Below, in pieces: positions 47,195-58,004 of a DNA stretch of 64,000 nt. A program made the position numbers and the translations under genes. This stretch comes from Tritrichomonas musculus (Eukaryota > Parabasalia > Tritrichomonadida > Tritrichomonadidae): contig JAPFFF010000011.1 in NCBI GenBank assembly GCA_039105265.1, forward strand, positions 2,604,001 through 2,668,000, written 5' to 3'. Position 1 is the first letter of the stretch, and each line of letters opens with the position of its first letter. The notes beneath the pieces are model-generated. The model was not told the DNA's origin. It ran no database searches and worked only from the letters and a program-made list of their open reading frames with translations.

Positions 47195-48514
47195 ATGAAA
47201 AAAGAAATTCAGTTTAATCTTTTCTTGATCTCTATTTTTACAAACCTTTCATTAATTACTGGACTTCTAATAACATTTACAAATAGCAATATACTAATAA
47301 GCAAAGATCTTTTAGAAAATTTATTTTTATTTTGTATTGCATCTTTTATCATTTTTTGTGTTCTCTTAATCTTTCAATTATATTCATCAAAATGGTCGAA
47401 TTCAACTCAGCCATCAATGCTTTTTACTCGAATTAAAGCTTTAACAGTTTTAGTTTTAGTATTAATTATTTCTTTTGTTTGGTTAAATTGGACATCAATT
47501 AAAGCTACATTTTTAGCAAAAAAAGAATCTTTGTTAGGTGGGTTTGCGCATTTAGCTTCACTCATGATCCTTTTAGTCATTATTCTGATCTACTTGAGTA
47601 TCGATAACAAAACAGAGATTGGCAAGCAGAAAAAAGAAATACTGAACCAGCTTCCATATTTTAAAATTAGAGCGTCAGATAATGAAGATGGTACCATTTT
47701 GGAAAGTTTGAATAACTTAAATGTTGATGGTAATTCTACGCATACAACTCCCAATCGCAAATACCTTGAAGAATCAAATATTAGACCTCACACTTATTTG
47801 CCCCCATCCGTTGTTCCATATGGTTTACGCACAGTATATAATTTTCCTTCAAAGTTGCAGCAAGATAATAAAGGCAAAAGCCATCCAATTTCTAAGAGTG
47901 AATTTGACAAAGCACTTGATAATAAAGATTCAACAGATAATAAAGTTGAAGATCGAAGCCAAGATAAAAGTCATACTTCACAAGAATATGAAGATGAAAT
48001 TCGGCAACCTCAAGATAAAGATGAACTTTTGGTATTTGATACTCAAGAAGGCGCACAAAAGAGCTATGACCATTTGCGAACTGTCGAACTCAAAAAGCAA
48101 AACTATAACGAAACTATTCGTAAATTAGAAAAAATGTGGAAATTGGTGGCAGCTAAAAAGAGAGAAGAAGAAGAAATTAGAAAACAAAAAGAAAAAGAAA
48201 ATGCTAAAAAAGCAGCAACACCAACAACAGGATTTTCATTTGGTAATACAGGAACTAAACCTGCAACTACAGGCTTCAGCTTTGGAACGTCAAATACAGG
48301 AACTGCTACAACAGGAACTAAATCAACAACTTCAGGTTTCTCTTTTTCACCAACAACTACTACCAATACAACAGGAGCCACTGCCGCAGCAGGAACTAAA
48401 CCTGCAGCTCCAGGCTTCAACTTTACAATGCCAAATACAGGAACTGCTACAACAGGAGCTAAACCAGCAACTACAGGTTTCTCTTTTCCAACAACAACAA
48501 CAACAAAAACCTGA
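47195..48514 (+). CDS. Membrane protein with FG-repeat tail, candidate transmembrane nucleoporin
   Basis: This 439-residue protein has four hydrophobic spans in the first 140 residues, around 8-28, 40-62, 80-102 and 118-138 (LFLISIFTNLSLITGLL, LFCIASFIIFCVLLIFQL, LTVLVLVLIISFVWLNW, LMILLVIILIYLSI). A polar linker and a Lys/Glu-rich helix (about 310-345) follow. The last 95 residues are low-complexity Thr/Gly with five GF.F repeats: GFSFGNTG, GFSFGTSN, GFSFSPT, GFNFTMP and GFSFPTT. GFSFG units are typical of FG nucleoporins. Joined to four membrane spans, this suggests an FG-bearing anchor of the nuclear pore. It does not match POM121 (one span) or NDC1 by layout. A surface protein with a Thr-rich tail is the alternative. 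Confidence 0.6.
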   Translation: MKKEIQFNLFLISIFTNLSLITGLLITFTNSNILISKDLLENLFLFCIASFIIFCVLLIFQLYSSKWSNSTQPSMLFTRIKALTVLVLVLIISFVWLNWTSIKATFLAKKESLLGGFAHLASLMILLVIILIYLSIDNKTEIGKQKKEILNQLPYFKIRASDNEDGTILESLNNLNVDGNSTHTTPNRKYLEESNIRPHTYLPPSVVPYGLRTVYNFPSKLQQDNKGKSHPISKSEFDKALDNKDSTDNKVEDRSQDKSHTSQEYEDEIRQPQDKDELLVFDTQEGAQKSYDHLRTVELKKQNYNETIRKLEKMWKLVAAKKREEEEIRKQKEKENAKKAATPTTGFSFGNTGTKPATTGFSFGTSNTGTATTGTKSTTSGFSFSPTTTTNTTGATAAAGTKPAAPGFNFTMPNTGTATTGAKPATTGFSFPTTTTTKT

Positions 48515-48575
48515 AAATAATGCTTTTTTATTTATATATATTTATTTTATTTTATATGTACTGTTAATAAAAAAT

Positions 48576-48729
48576 GGGGATTAGACAAAAAAAAAAAAAA
48601 AAACAATTCAATTTTTTCGTCAGTATTCAATTTTTTATTTTTGAGAAGGTACTTTTTTCCATATAAAATTCGATTGGACAAAAACACTAGTTTTTCATTC
48701 AATTTGGAAATTTGAATTGGACAAAAAAA
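48576..48729 (+). repeat. Left terminal inverted repeat of the hAT element
   Basis: This is the reverse complement of 55825-55972, differing mainly by a longer A tract after GGGGATTAGAC and a few substitutions. Confidence 0.85.
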
Positions 48730-49597
48730 TTTGAATGACAAAATAATTGAAATTAAAATTAAAATTCAACAAAAAATAAAATCTAAATTTAAAAATATAT
48801 TATGAATATAAAGTTATTGATTCATTTTTTAAATCATAATCCGTAATACTTAAAAAAATCAAAATTGGATATTATTAAGGTTCATAAAATTCAATCATTT
48901 CCATAAATTTTGATTATATATAAATAGAACTTAGTTTTTGAAAATGAAAATATGCATTTTTATGCGAAATTATAATCAAATTAAAGATTTCGAAAAATGC
49001 TATATATTAATGTTTACAAAAATTTAAATATTCCTCCACAAATAGTCATATAAACAAATTTCTGAGCTCCTATCATGCAATAATCATTCCAAAAAATACA
49101 TAATAAAAGAATTATTTAAGCATAAAAATTTTTGGCATCAAAAACAGAATTATTTATACCATGTTAACATTAAAAGTATTTATACCAAAATATATCTTTT
49201 TTTCTTTATATTATTAAATAATTTATGGGATATATACATTTTTAAATCTTTTATTTTCTCAGAAATAAATTGAATAAAATAAAATTGTGAGAGAAAAATG
49301 GTCACAAATAAAATATGAATATTTCATTTAATATATAAAAAGACATAATTAATTCCAACTATATAAATTTAAATAAATTAAAAATTTTATTTAAAGCAAA
49401 ATTATATATATATTGGGTATTTAATTGAGATCATTATTCATTAAATTGATTAATAAGTTTGAAATGCTATTATACTCATGAATATTTCATTATATCTCCT
49501 TTTTAATTATATTATAACTGTTTATTAAGAAATAACTTTGTAAATTCAAATTAAATATTTGGAGTATAATAATAATAATAATAAAAATTATTTGGTC

Positions 49598-49607
49598 TAT
49601 TCATTCA
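49598..49607. repeat. 10-bp target site duplication, left copy
   Basis: TATTCATTCA immediately precedes the GAGGTATTC terminus and is repeated exactly at 50700-50709. Confidence 0.85.
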
Positions 49608-50699
49608 GAGGTATTCATGTTAAGTGACTTAACGTCTTTTTGGATTTTAGAAATGGATTAATTCAATGACTATTAGAGTATAAATATTCTAATTTATAAA
49701 AAAACATATAATTGCTCTATATTATCTTTGGCAAGCATTGCATTGTTAAAATATAAGAATTTTATTTTTTCAGATATATTAGAATTATTAGACTTTTTTT
49801 TAATAAGGATTAAAAATTCTTAAAAATTTTAATAAATATATAAAGAATTAAATATTGAGTTGGCTTTATATCTCATTTTAATAAATTCGATATTTAAAAA
49901 AGCAATGGATTTAACAAAAAAAACAAAAGAATTAATAAAAATCCAACCCAATTTTTTTTTCAGCCTAGCTTTTTGCTTTAATTTTTAATATATTAATTAT
50001 TGCGATTCATCTTAACATATATTGCGATCAATAAGAAATTTATGTGTTTAATTTTGAGAAAATTGGTTTCCAACAATATCGATGTTTTTTTTGGGTGCAA
50101 AACGTCAAAATGTTCAAAAATCAAACAACCAAAAAAATAATAAATTGAAATTTTACAGATATTGGATAAAATATATATTTCTATATATATATATAATAGA
50201 AAATGCCGATAATTTGAATCAAATAATTTGCTAAACATTTAAATAATTCTATTAATATTCATTTTTTCTAACAAATAATACAAAATTAGCTTTTTTTCAA
50301 AGGATTTAACAAAAGTGTTAAAAAATTTTGTGAAAAACTAATATTTTTAAATAAATATTTTTTTTGAAATAAAAATAAGTTAATATCTAAATAATTTTTT
50401 ATTTAAAATATTAATTATCGATATATGTTTTAATTTATAATTATTTAATGTCAATATATATATATATATTGAGATATTTTATATTGTTTTATAGAAAATC
50501 TTTCATTTAAAATTCCAAATAAATATCGAAATATATTGAAAATAGTTTTTTTTTCTCACAAAAAAATGCTTAAGCAATATCTTGAAAATAAACACATGGA
50601 ATCATATAAAATTTGTAATTAATCTTAATTACATATTTATTAAATAAAATAAATAAGTTAGAATTAAATTGCTAGGCTAGTTTTCTTCGTGAATACCTC
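49608..50699. mobile_element. Nested 1.09-kb non-autonomous element with 10-bp target duplication
   Basis: The left end is GAGGTATTCATG and the right end is CGTGAATACCTC, inverted over the first 10 bases (GAGGTATTCA). It is flanked by a perfect 10-bp direct repeat TATTCATTCA on both sides. A 9-11 bp duplication is usual for Mutator-like elements, which are known in Trichomonas. The interior is AT-rich and has no transposase, so it is non-autonomous. It inserted into the hAT element and is therefore younger than it. Confidence 0.75.
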
Positions 50700-50709
50700 T
50701 ATTCATTCA
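50700..50709. repeat. 10-bp target site duplication, right copy
   Basis: TATTCATTCA, identical to 49598-49607. Confidence 0.85.
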
Positions 50710-52290
50710 TAGTTATCATATAATCATCTTACTATTGTAAAATTCCATTTTATTCTGACTTTTTGGCTCAAATTTCATATTAGTTTTTTTGAAAGGAATT
50801 TATTCTCAAAAGTAATATTTTGCAATGAAATATATACGCCTTCATTAATCGCCTTTACTTGTTAAATATCAATGGGCAGCGGTTATTCTCAGAAAATTAA
50901 TCATGAAAATATATTTAAACTTTTAAAAATAAATGCTTTTAACATTTAATAAAAAATACTAATTCAATGAATTTATTCAAAAAAATTGCAATTGAGAATA
51001 CTCATAGAATAATGAAATTTGAACATACTCATAGAATTTGAAAATTTATGAAATTTGGTTGTAAAGTTTTCAAATTCTTGGTGCGAAAAAAGTGGCATTT
51101 TGGGCGGAAAAGTGACCAAAATAGGAAATTCAAAGGTTTATATGATCATTTGAAAGGAACCGCCGGGCGATGTAAAATGAATTGAAAGGTTTTCTCCGGG
51201 CAATATAAAATTCCTCAATTTTTGAATGTGACAAAAAATATTAAATCTGCCAAATGGAATATAAAGAAACAAACTTACTTCCACCCGGATGTTCAGAAGT
51301 AGAATCATCAACCGACTCTCATAAACAATATAAGAGATCGGCGAAAAAGGAATTTCCATATTTACAAAACTTTTACATATCATTAAGATCCATATGTTTT
51401 AAAAATCCATTTTTTTTCGAAAAGAAAAAGGTTTGTCTGTAAAAACATTTTTTTGTGAAATAATTTTTTCGTTTAAAAAATTTTTTTTCTTTTTAAAATG
51501 AAAAATACTTCTTAAAATGATCTTTTTTTTGCGAAATAATTTTCTTTTTTCAAAACACCAAGTCTTTTTTATATGAAAAATTTTTTTTAATATAGATTTT
51601 CTTTTAAAAAAAACAAGATCTTATAAATTTATTATTTGATTTTGATTTTTGAATACGTTATTTATTCATATTTAAAAAAAAAACGTTATAATTGGTGGAA
51701 AAAACTACATTTTGAGGACAAAACTATTATTTTCATTCCCGATTTAAACTGTCTGCATCAAAAGCATCATTTAACAAGATTGGAAAATGCCTCACAGTTT
51801 ATTGAAGCAAATGATATTTTCTATATCATAAGCAATGATTACGAGTACTTTATAATTTATACATCAAATATCATTCTTTATGATTTGAATAATATCTAAA
51901 TATATGTTTTTATTAAATAATTCTTTGAAATTCTTGTTAACTAAATTTTCTCTATCAATTTATATTTCGAAAGGAATTTATGATTTTAATTAAATTTTTT
52001 ATTTGAAATGATCGAAACTTATTGATATGATTTTACTTTTTGCACACACAAAAGCTTTTCGCAAAGAAGCTTTTTTTTTATAAAAAAAAAATATTCAAAA
52101 ATAAACCTTTTTATAAAAAAGTCACTTTTTTTTTAAAAAACAAATTTTTTTCGAAAAAGTGTATGCTTTCAGATATAACTTATTCACATCAAAATAAATA
52201 TGTTTTATAAATATAATTCTTTATTTTCAAAAAGGAAATCCCTTTTTCTCCGAGCTCTATAGATGCCCAAAATTAGGATGGTCCATAGAA

Positions 52291-54186
52291 ATGGAACTCC
52301 GCCGATGCAGTTATCAAGGACGAAGATATAATTTAGCAAATCATTTAAAAAAGAATAGACATATGTTTAATATTCCACGTGATCAAGATTTAGGATTCCC
52401 TGAAGCATTTGTTGCTGGGAACAAGATTCAAAACGATGAGCAACTTCAACATACTATAATGAAAAAATTAGCTATCTTATCTGGAAAACTTAATATTTCT
52501 GCAAAAAAATCAGTCAGCTCGGAAATGGAAGCTTTCATACATTTTCTTATTGACATTGGTTGCCAACTTCATAAAAATTTTCCATCGAATTCTTTAAGTC
52601 CAAGTGATCTCTTTAAAAGGCCAAATATAAACAAGTTGATTGATTATACTAAAATAGCTGCTGCAGAAATCAAAGAAAAAGCACTCGATACGATGAAAGA
52701 AAAATATATTAACCTGGAGATCGATTCCGGGACTGTTAGAAATTTGAATGTCGTTCATTTCGTGATATCTGCAACAGAAGACGATTCAATCAAACCATTC
52801 TTATTCAAATTGGAGAGAAATACTAATTTTGATCATGTGGATTATTATAATTATACAAACAAAGTTATACAAACATTGTTAGATAAAAACATTTTCATAT
52901 GCTCAATTATTGTTGACAACTTACGTTCTCAAACTAAAGGAATTGAGCTTTTGAAAAATACAACAGATGACCCAAGAATTAGATCAATTACAATAGTTCA
53001 TTGTTTTTGCCATCTCATAAGTTTGGCATTCTCAAACACTATTAAATTATGTCCTCACTTGGATATTCTTATCACCAATATAAAAGCAATTGTAACAATT
53101 TTAAGGAAAAATACATCTGTACAATTTATCGGGAAAAAATGTCCATGTATAGTAGAAAATAGATGGATCTATATTTATGATGTTCTAAAATTCATATTAG
53201 ATAATTCAGATGATATTTCAATACTTTTGGAAAATGATGATATCTTTAAGATTGACGAATTCAGGCAACTTTTCAATTTAGTTTTGCCATTACGGCTTTT
53301 TGTTCAGAAAATGGAATCGAATAATTCAATTTGCTGTGTGGGAAAATATCTTCGTGATTTGTTTGACTATCTAAAGAGTGCCGATTTTCAATTGATTTCA
53401 GATATCTATGAAACTTTATATACAGTTCTTTTGGCCCGATTTAAAAGTAACAACTTTGATTTGATAATTACATCTTATTTCTTTTCTCCTCCAGGTAGAT
53501 CACATTTCAGAGAAATGAATATCAGTTCTATATCAAATTATGATCAAAATGAATCATTTATTAATTATCCTCTTTTATTCGGTGATCAGCTAGTATATGA
53601 CGAAGAACCTCAAAACAATGACAATATTCATCTTTTTTTGGACACAGCAATCAGTAAATTGGATTCAGAAATAACAAATTGGTCATTTTTAGAGTCTGAA
53701 TGTGATGCTGATAATTCGTTCATCACGGAATCTTTTAAATCAAACTACTCAATACTAGCAGAAAAGAAATTTAGTGAAAGATTAAATATAAATCTATTTG
53801 AAAATATGCATATTATATCACGAGATTTTGTTATTTCTTTATTAAGTCAAATAGGATTTGATTATTCATTTGAGAATATACATGATTTAATTGATAAATG
53901 GGCATTTAATTCAACAAATGAACTACCATTTTCTGTTGATATCAAAACAAAAAAGTCTGTTGACTTATGGAAAAGAATTATCACATATTCAGATTGGAAA
54001 CCACTAGCCACCGCAGTTATAAGAATTGTTTCTATTGGTACATCGGAAGCTAACTGTGAAAGATTTATTTCAAGACAGAGAGAAGTAGCAGGAGATCACG
54101 GAACAAATTATAATCCTAAATCTATGGAATCAAGGCTACAAATACTTTCAGCATCAAGTACAGTAATGAATAAATTAAAAGAATAA
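52291..54186 (+). CDS. hAT-family transposase
   Basis: This 631-residue protein has the hAT core. The first catalytic-type Asp lies in LEIDSGTVRN (about 145) and the second in IIVDNLRSQTKG (about 209). The insertion-domain HCFCHLISLAF (C238-x2-H241) follows. Near the end is the hAT dimerisation region: DLWKRI, WKPLATAVIRIVSIGTSEAN, then CERFISRQREVAGDH and MESRLQIL. The open frame extends about 25 codons upstream of this ATG without stop (including a CPKLGW segment), so an earlier non-ATG start or exon cannot be excluded. That segment and NLANHLKKNRH may be a degenerate BED/C2H2 finger. The frame is intact, so the enzyme may be functional. Confidence 0.85.
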   Translation: MELRRCSYQGRRYNLANHLKKNRHMFNIPRDQDLGFPEAFVAGNKIQNDEQLQHTIMKKLAILSGKLNISAKKSVSSEMEAFIHFLIDIGCQLHKNFPSNSLSPSDLFKRPNINKLIDYTKIAAAEIKEKALDTMKEKYINLEIDSGTVRNLNVVHFVISATEDDSIKPFLFKLERNTNFDHVDYYNYTNKVIQTLLDKNIFICSIIVDNLRSQTKGIELLKNTTDDPRIRSITIVHCFCHLISLAFSNTIKLCPHLDILITNIKAIVTILRKNTSVQFIGKKCPCIVENRWIYIYDVLKFILDNSDDISILLENDDIFKIDEFRQLFNLVLPLRLFVQKMESNNSICCVGKYLRDLFDYLKSADFQLISDIYETLYTVLLARFKSNNFDLIITSYFFSPPGRSHFREMNISSISNYDQNESFINYPLLFGDQLVYDEEPQNNDNIHLFLDTAISKLDSEITNWSFLESECDADNSFITESFKSNYSILAEKKFSERLNINLFENMHIISRDFVISLLSQIGFDYSFENIHDLIDKWAFNSTNELPFSVDIKTKKSVDLWKRIITYSDWKPLATAVIRIVSIGTSEANCERFISRQREVAGDHGTNYNPKSMESRLQILSASSTVMNKLKE

Positions 54187-55824
54187 CTAACTAACTAAAT
54201 AATTAATTAAACCATCTCTAATTATATAATCATAATAAATGAAATTCAAAAATTATTATTTTTTTTAATAAATAACAAATAGTGTTTGCCAAATACGATT
54301 ACTACATCTAAGTCATCTGATTCAATGATTTACCAATATCTAGTTGAAGAAAATAAATTTCTGCCATTAAAATTGAGAGGATTTTTTTTATTTATGTCAA
54401 TAAAATTGCGAGAAAAATATTTTTATGTCATTAAAATTGAGAGGAAAATATTTTAATGCTATTAATGAAAAATATGAAAATTTGAACACCATATTTCACT
54501 GCGTAACAAAAAAAATTAAGCATCAGACAAACATTTCATGTAATCCTATTTTATATCATGAAATTCATATATTTCATATATACTTAAAAGGACATATAGC
54601 ATTAAGGCGAAGCCTAAAAAAGCATTATTAATAACATAGCTTTACAATTACCTAATTTAATATATATATATATTTAAAAAAAAATAAAAAAAAAAAATAA
54701 ACGTACTCAATTCATAAAAATAAATCGCCCTTGTTTTTAATTTTTTGGGCGAAAAATGAAGGACTAGAAATATAATAATATAAATGATTGTAATGTATGT
54801 AATTTTGATGAAATAATAAAATTAAAAATAATCAAGATGATTTATCTCATAAATTTCATTTTTCAATTATAAAAATTGATAATTATATTCTATATATTAG
54901 GTATATTAACAATGAAATATTATTTAATAGAAATAATTTATTTTAAATGAGAAAATAAGTGAAATATATATTTGAATAAATATTTAACAAAAAGTTTTAA
55001 ATAAAACAATTCAATTTTTTGTGTAAAAAAAAACTATCATTATCTTTTAATTTAAATTATTAAATTCATAAAATGATGAATATATAAAAGAATAAACATA
55101 TTTTATATTATATTTAATATATAAAATTAAATAAAAATTTTTATTTACAATGATACATACAAAAATATAAAAAAATGCATTAATTCATCAAAGATTAGAG
55201 AATATTCAAAAGCAAAACTAAATAAAAGAATCTTAAAATAAATTAAATCATTGAATTATATCTTAGATGATATAAAAAAGTGATATTTACCAATTTTATT
55301 GGTTATTAATAATAGTCAAATCGAGATTAATTATGTTTCATTCAGTAAAAATTGGTTTTATTAACCATTTTAGAATAATTTCAATTATGGTTTCAATTAT
55401 TCATTCAGACTTATAAGTTTTTTTGATATAATAATTGAATCAAATTATTAATCATTTTTTATGCATACTCTGGTATTTATTATTATTGTAAACATATTCA
55501 CAGTATAAATCTCAAAAATATGAAAAAAAAAAACAATTATTTATTTTATTTTCTGAGAGATTGAAATAATCGATTTCAACTTTTTCTTAAAATTAACTTT
55601 TAATTAGATAAATATGATATTATATTCGTTATAATATCATCAAAACATTTTTTATTTAGTTTTTCACATTTTGATGTCATGATATTGTTGATTCATTTTC
55701 GAGCTACATCCAAATAACAAAATATTTTGAATACAAAATAATTACTTATTTATAAATATGCCGGCATAATTTAAAACCATATAATTTATATTGATAAAAA
55801 GAAATTTTCATTTTAAAGAGCATA

Positions 55825-55972
55825 GGTTTTTTTGTCCAATTCAAAATTTCAAATTGAATGAAAAACTAGTGTTTTTGTCCAATCGAATTTTATATGGACA
55901 AAAAAACCTTCTCAAAAATAAAAAATTGAATACTGACGAAAAAATTGAATTGGTTTTTTTTGTCTAATCCCC
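55825..55972 (-). repeat. Right terminal inverted repeat of the hAT element
   Basis: Inverted copy of 48576-48729, ending in CTAATCCCC at 55972. Confidence 0.85.
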
Positions 55973-56075
55973 TTTTTTTCAAAATGTTGATAAATTATGA
56001 AAGGTTGTTTTATATTTGTAATAAGCATGTCAACTTGGATTTTATTTTTGAAAATGGTGGATTTTATTGGAATTA

Positions 56076-57374
56076 GAGGTATTCATGTGAAGTGAAAACT
56101 CGTTATTTGATTTTTTTATTTTTACTTTAATTGAATGAATATTTTATCTTATGAAAAAATATTAAGATTATTTACTTCTATATACCCAATACTGACATTT
56201 GACATAATTGGTTTTAATGGATGTTGAGAATTTAAAAACAATTTAAAAAATAATGTTTCATCTATATCTCGAATCAAATAAAATATTTATGAATTACAAA
56301 TCAATATTAATATTTTGTATTTTGTTTATAAAATATATTACCTGTTATATTTCTAATTAATTAGCCATATATAGATTTAAATACAAATTTACATAAAAAA
56401 TATAAGAAAATGACTTATTTCTCAATTGCTTTACGAAATAATTAAACACTAATTGTATGATATAATAATTAAAAATATTTAAATAAATTTTATTATGTAA
56501 ATAAGTAACTTTATACTCTCATTTTAAAGAAAAATGTAATTAATATTTTGCATTATTTTGAATTATTTTTCATCGTATTTTTGTACGTTATTATTTTTAG
56601 TGACGTGAGATGATTATTTTCGGTGAAGTGAGGTTATTAGTGAAGTGATTCTTGTAAAATATAAATTTGCTCATCTTCATAAAAATATAAAAAAAAATAT
56701 ATTTTATAAAATAAATTTATTTATATCTATATCATAAAAATATTAATAATATTTAATATATTGAAATACAAAAAATAATCACAATACAAACCAACTTAAT
56801 TTTTTAGAAATTCAATTGAAAATCATCGTTTAATTGAATTTTTCATTTTTTTTTTTTTTTTGTTAATTTATCTATTTAATATATTATGTAAAACCTAAAT
56901 ATAAAATGCATATTATATATTTATAGTAATATATATTATATAATTAAAATAAAATAATTTTATAATAAAAATACTACTAGGATATAAAATGCTTATTATT
57001 TCAATAAAAAAATATAATAATTGAAAAAGTTAAAAATTTATATAAAATAAAAAAAAATATAAACAAGTGTATCTTTAGAAAATAAATGTTTTATAAACAT
57101 ATAAGTATTAATATGATATTCTATTATATATACTATAATAATAAATAAAACAAAATTAACTATATATTTATATTTCATCAATTTTTAATTAAAAAAATTA
57201 TATTGCCTCTCAATTATAAAACCACTTTTATTCAGAAAAATAAAAATAGAAATATCTCAAAAATAGGAGTATAAAATTCTTATTCATTAAAGTATATTCT
57301 TAGTTTCAAAATATAAATAAAGAAATTATGATCTAAATTACAATATTTCGTCAATTTCTCTACATGAATACCTC
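56076..57374. mobile_element. 1.3-kb element related to the nested Mutator-like element
   Basis: It starts GAGGTATTCATGTGAAGTG and ends CATGAATACCTC, inverted over 13 bases (GAGGTATTCATGT). Its left end resembles that of the nested element at 49608 (GAGGTATTCATGT, then AAGTG). The interior near the left end shares AATTSAATGAMTATT-like sequence. AAGTGA-type boxes recur at about 56600-56655. The flanks (ATTGGAATTA and TTTGGTAAGC) do not match, so the target duplication is lost or the boundaries differ. No ORF of note. Confidence 0.5.
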
Positions 57375-58004
57375 TTTGGTAAGCCTTGGTTTTTGTATTT
57401 GCAATTGTATACAACTTGTCCGTTTAAAAATTACAATTGTAATTACAATTGTAAATACGTTATTTTCTCGATATTAGTTTTTTATTTTTATCTTGATCTA
57501 CAATTATTTTTTTATATTAAAAATGTTTTAAATAATTTAAAAATAAAAAGATAAAATAGTAAAATGTTTTTCAAATTAAATAATATTATTTTTGATTCTT
57601 CATAAAATTTAAAAAAAATTATTCGTATTCAAAAAGTTTCATTGATACTACAAATCAAAAAATCGTTATTTTATGAAAAAATACGTTAAAAAGCCGTTTA
57701 TAGTATTTGTGATGTAAAAAAAATAAGGCCTATTGACCAATTATATTCAATATTTATTTGTTTCATAAATTCATAAAGAACGTGATATGTTCGTGAATCT
57801 TGAATTCTTCATATAAGATTATATATTTTATGAGATTTGGAAGGTTTTTAATTGAACATTATAATGTATTCGAAAATAATAAATATTATCAAAAAATTTT
57901 CTGATATACAAAGCATTAATCTTAAATCACTTGAATTATTATAAATAAATAATATAGAAAAATGATTATTTAAAGTTATATCGTTATAAAATATAAATGC
58001 AATA
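57375..58004. other. Spacer between two elements
   Basis: AT-rich, no gene. It contains overlapping AATTGTA palindromes at about 57400-57465 (ACAATTGTAATTACAATTGT). Confidence 0.4.

Larger units (their letters stand above)
48576..55972 (+). mobile_element. hAT transposon of about 7.4 kb with long terminal inverted repeats
   Basis: The ends begin GGGGATTAGACAAAAA on both strands. The inverted repeats extend 48576-48729 and 55825-55972, with only small differences, mainly in the A tract. Shared internal strings include TTTTTTCGTCAGTATTCAA, ATATAAAATTCGATTGGACA and CACTAGTTTTTCATTCAA. The element contains one transposase gene (52291-54186) and a nested element (49608-50699). A tolerable 8-bp duplication, TGTTAATA on the left and TGTTGATA on the right, lies a few bases outside the GGGG ends, one mismatch apart. 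The left end is 61 bp after the FG-protein stop. 50710-52290 and 54187-55824 are AT-rich and hold only weak ORFs; a frame at 51636-51899 has no ATG. Confidence 0.8.

Noticed and set aside
48103-48584. Minus-strand and alternative-frame ORFs over the FG repeats (105 and 127 codons)
   Set aside because: They are low-complexity products of the Thr/Gly repeat read in other frames.
51636-51899. 87-codon ORF inside the hAT element
   Set aside because: It starts at TTG without any ATG and no family likeness; possibly a decayed passenger fragment.
54425-54631. 68-codon ORF after the transposase
   Set aside because: It begins in a decayed short repeat of AATTGAGAGGAAAATATTTT and shows no domain.
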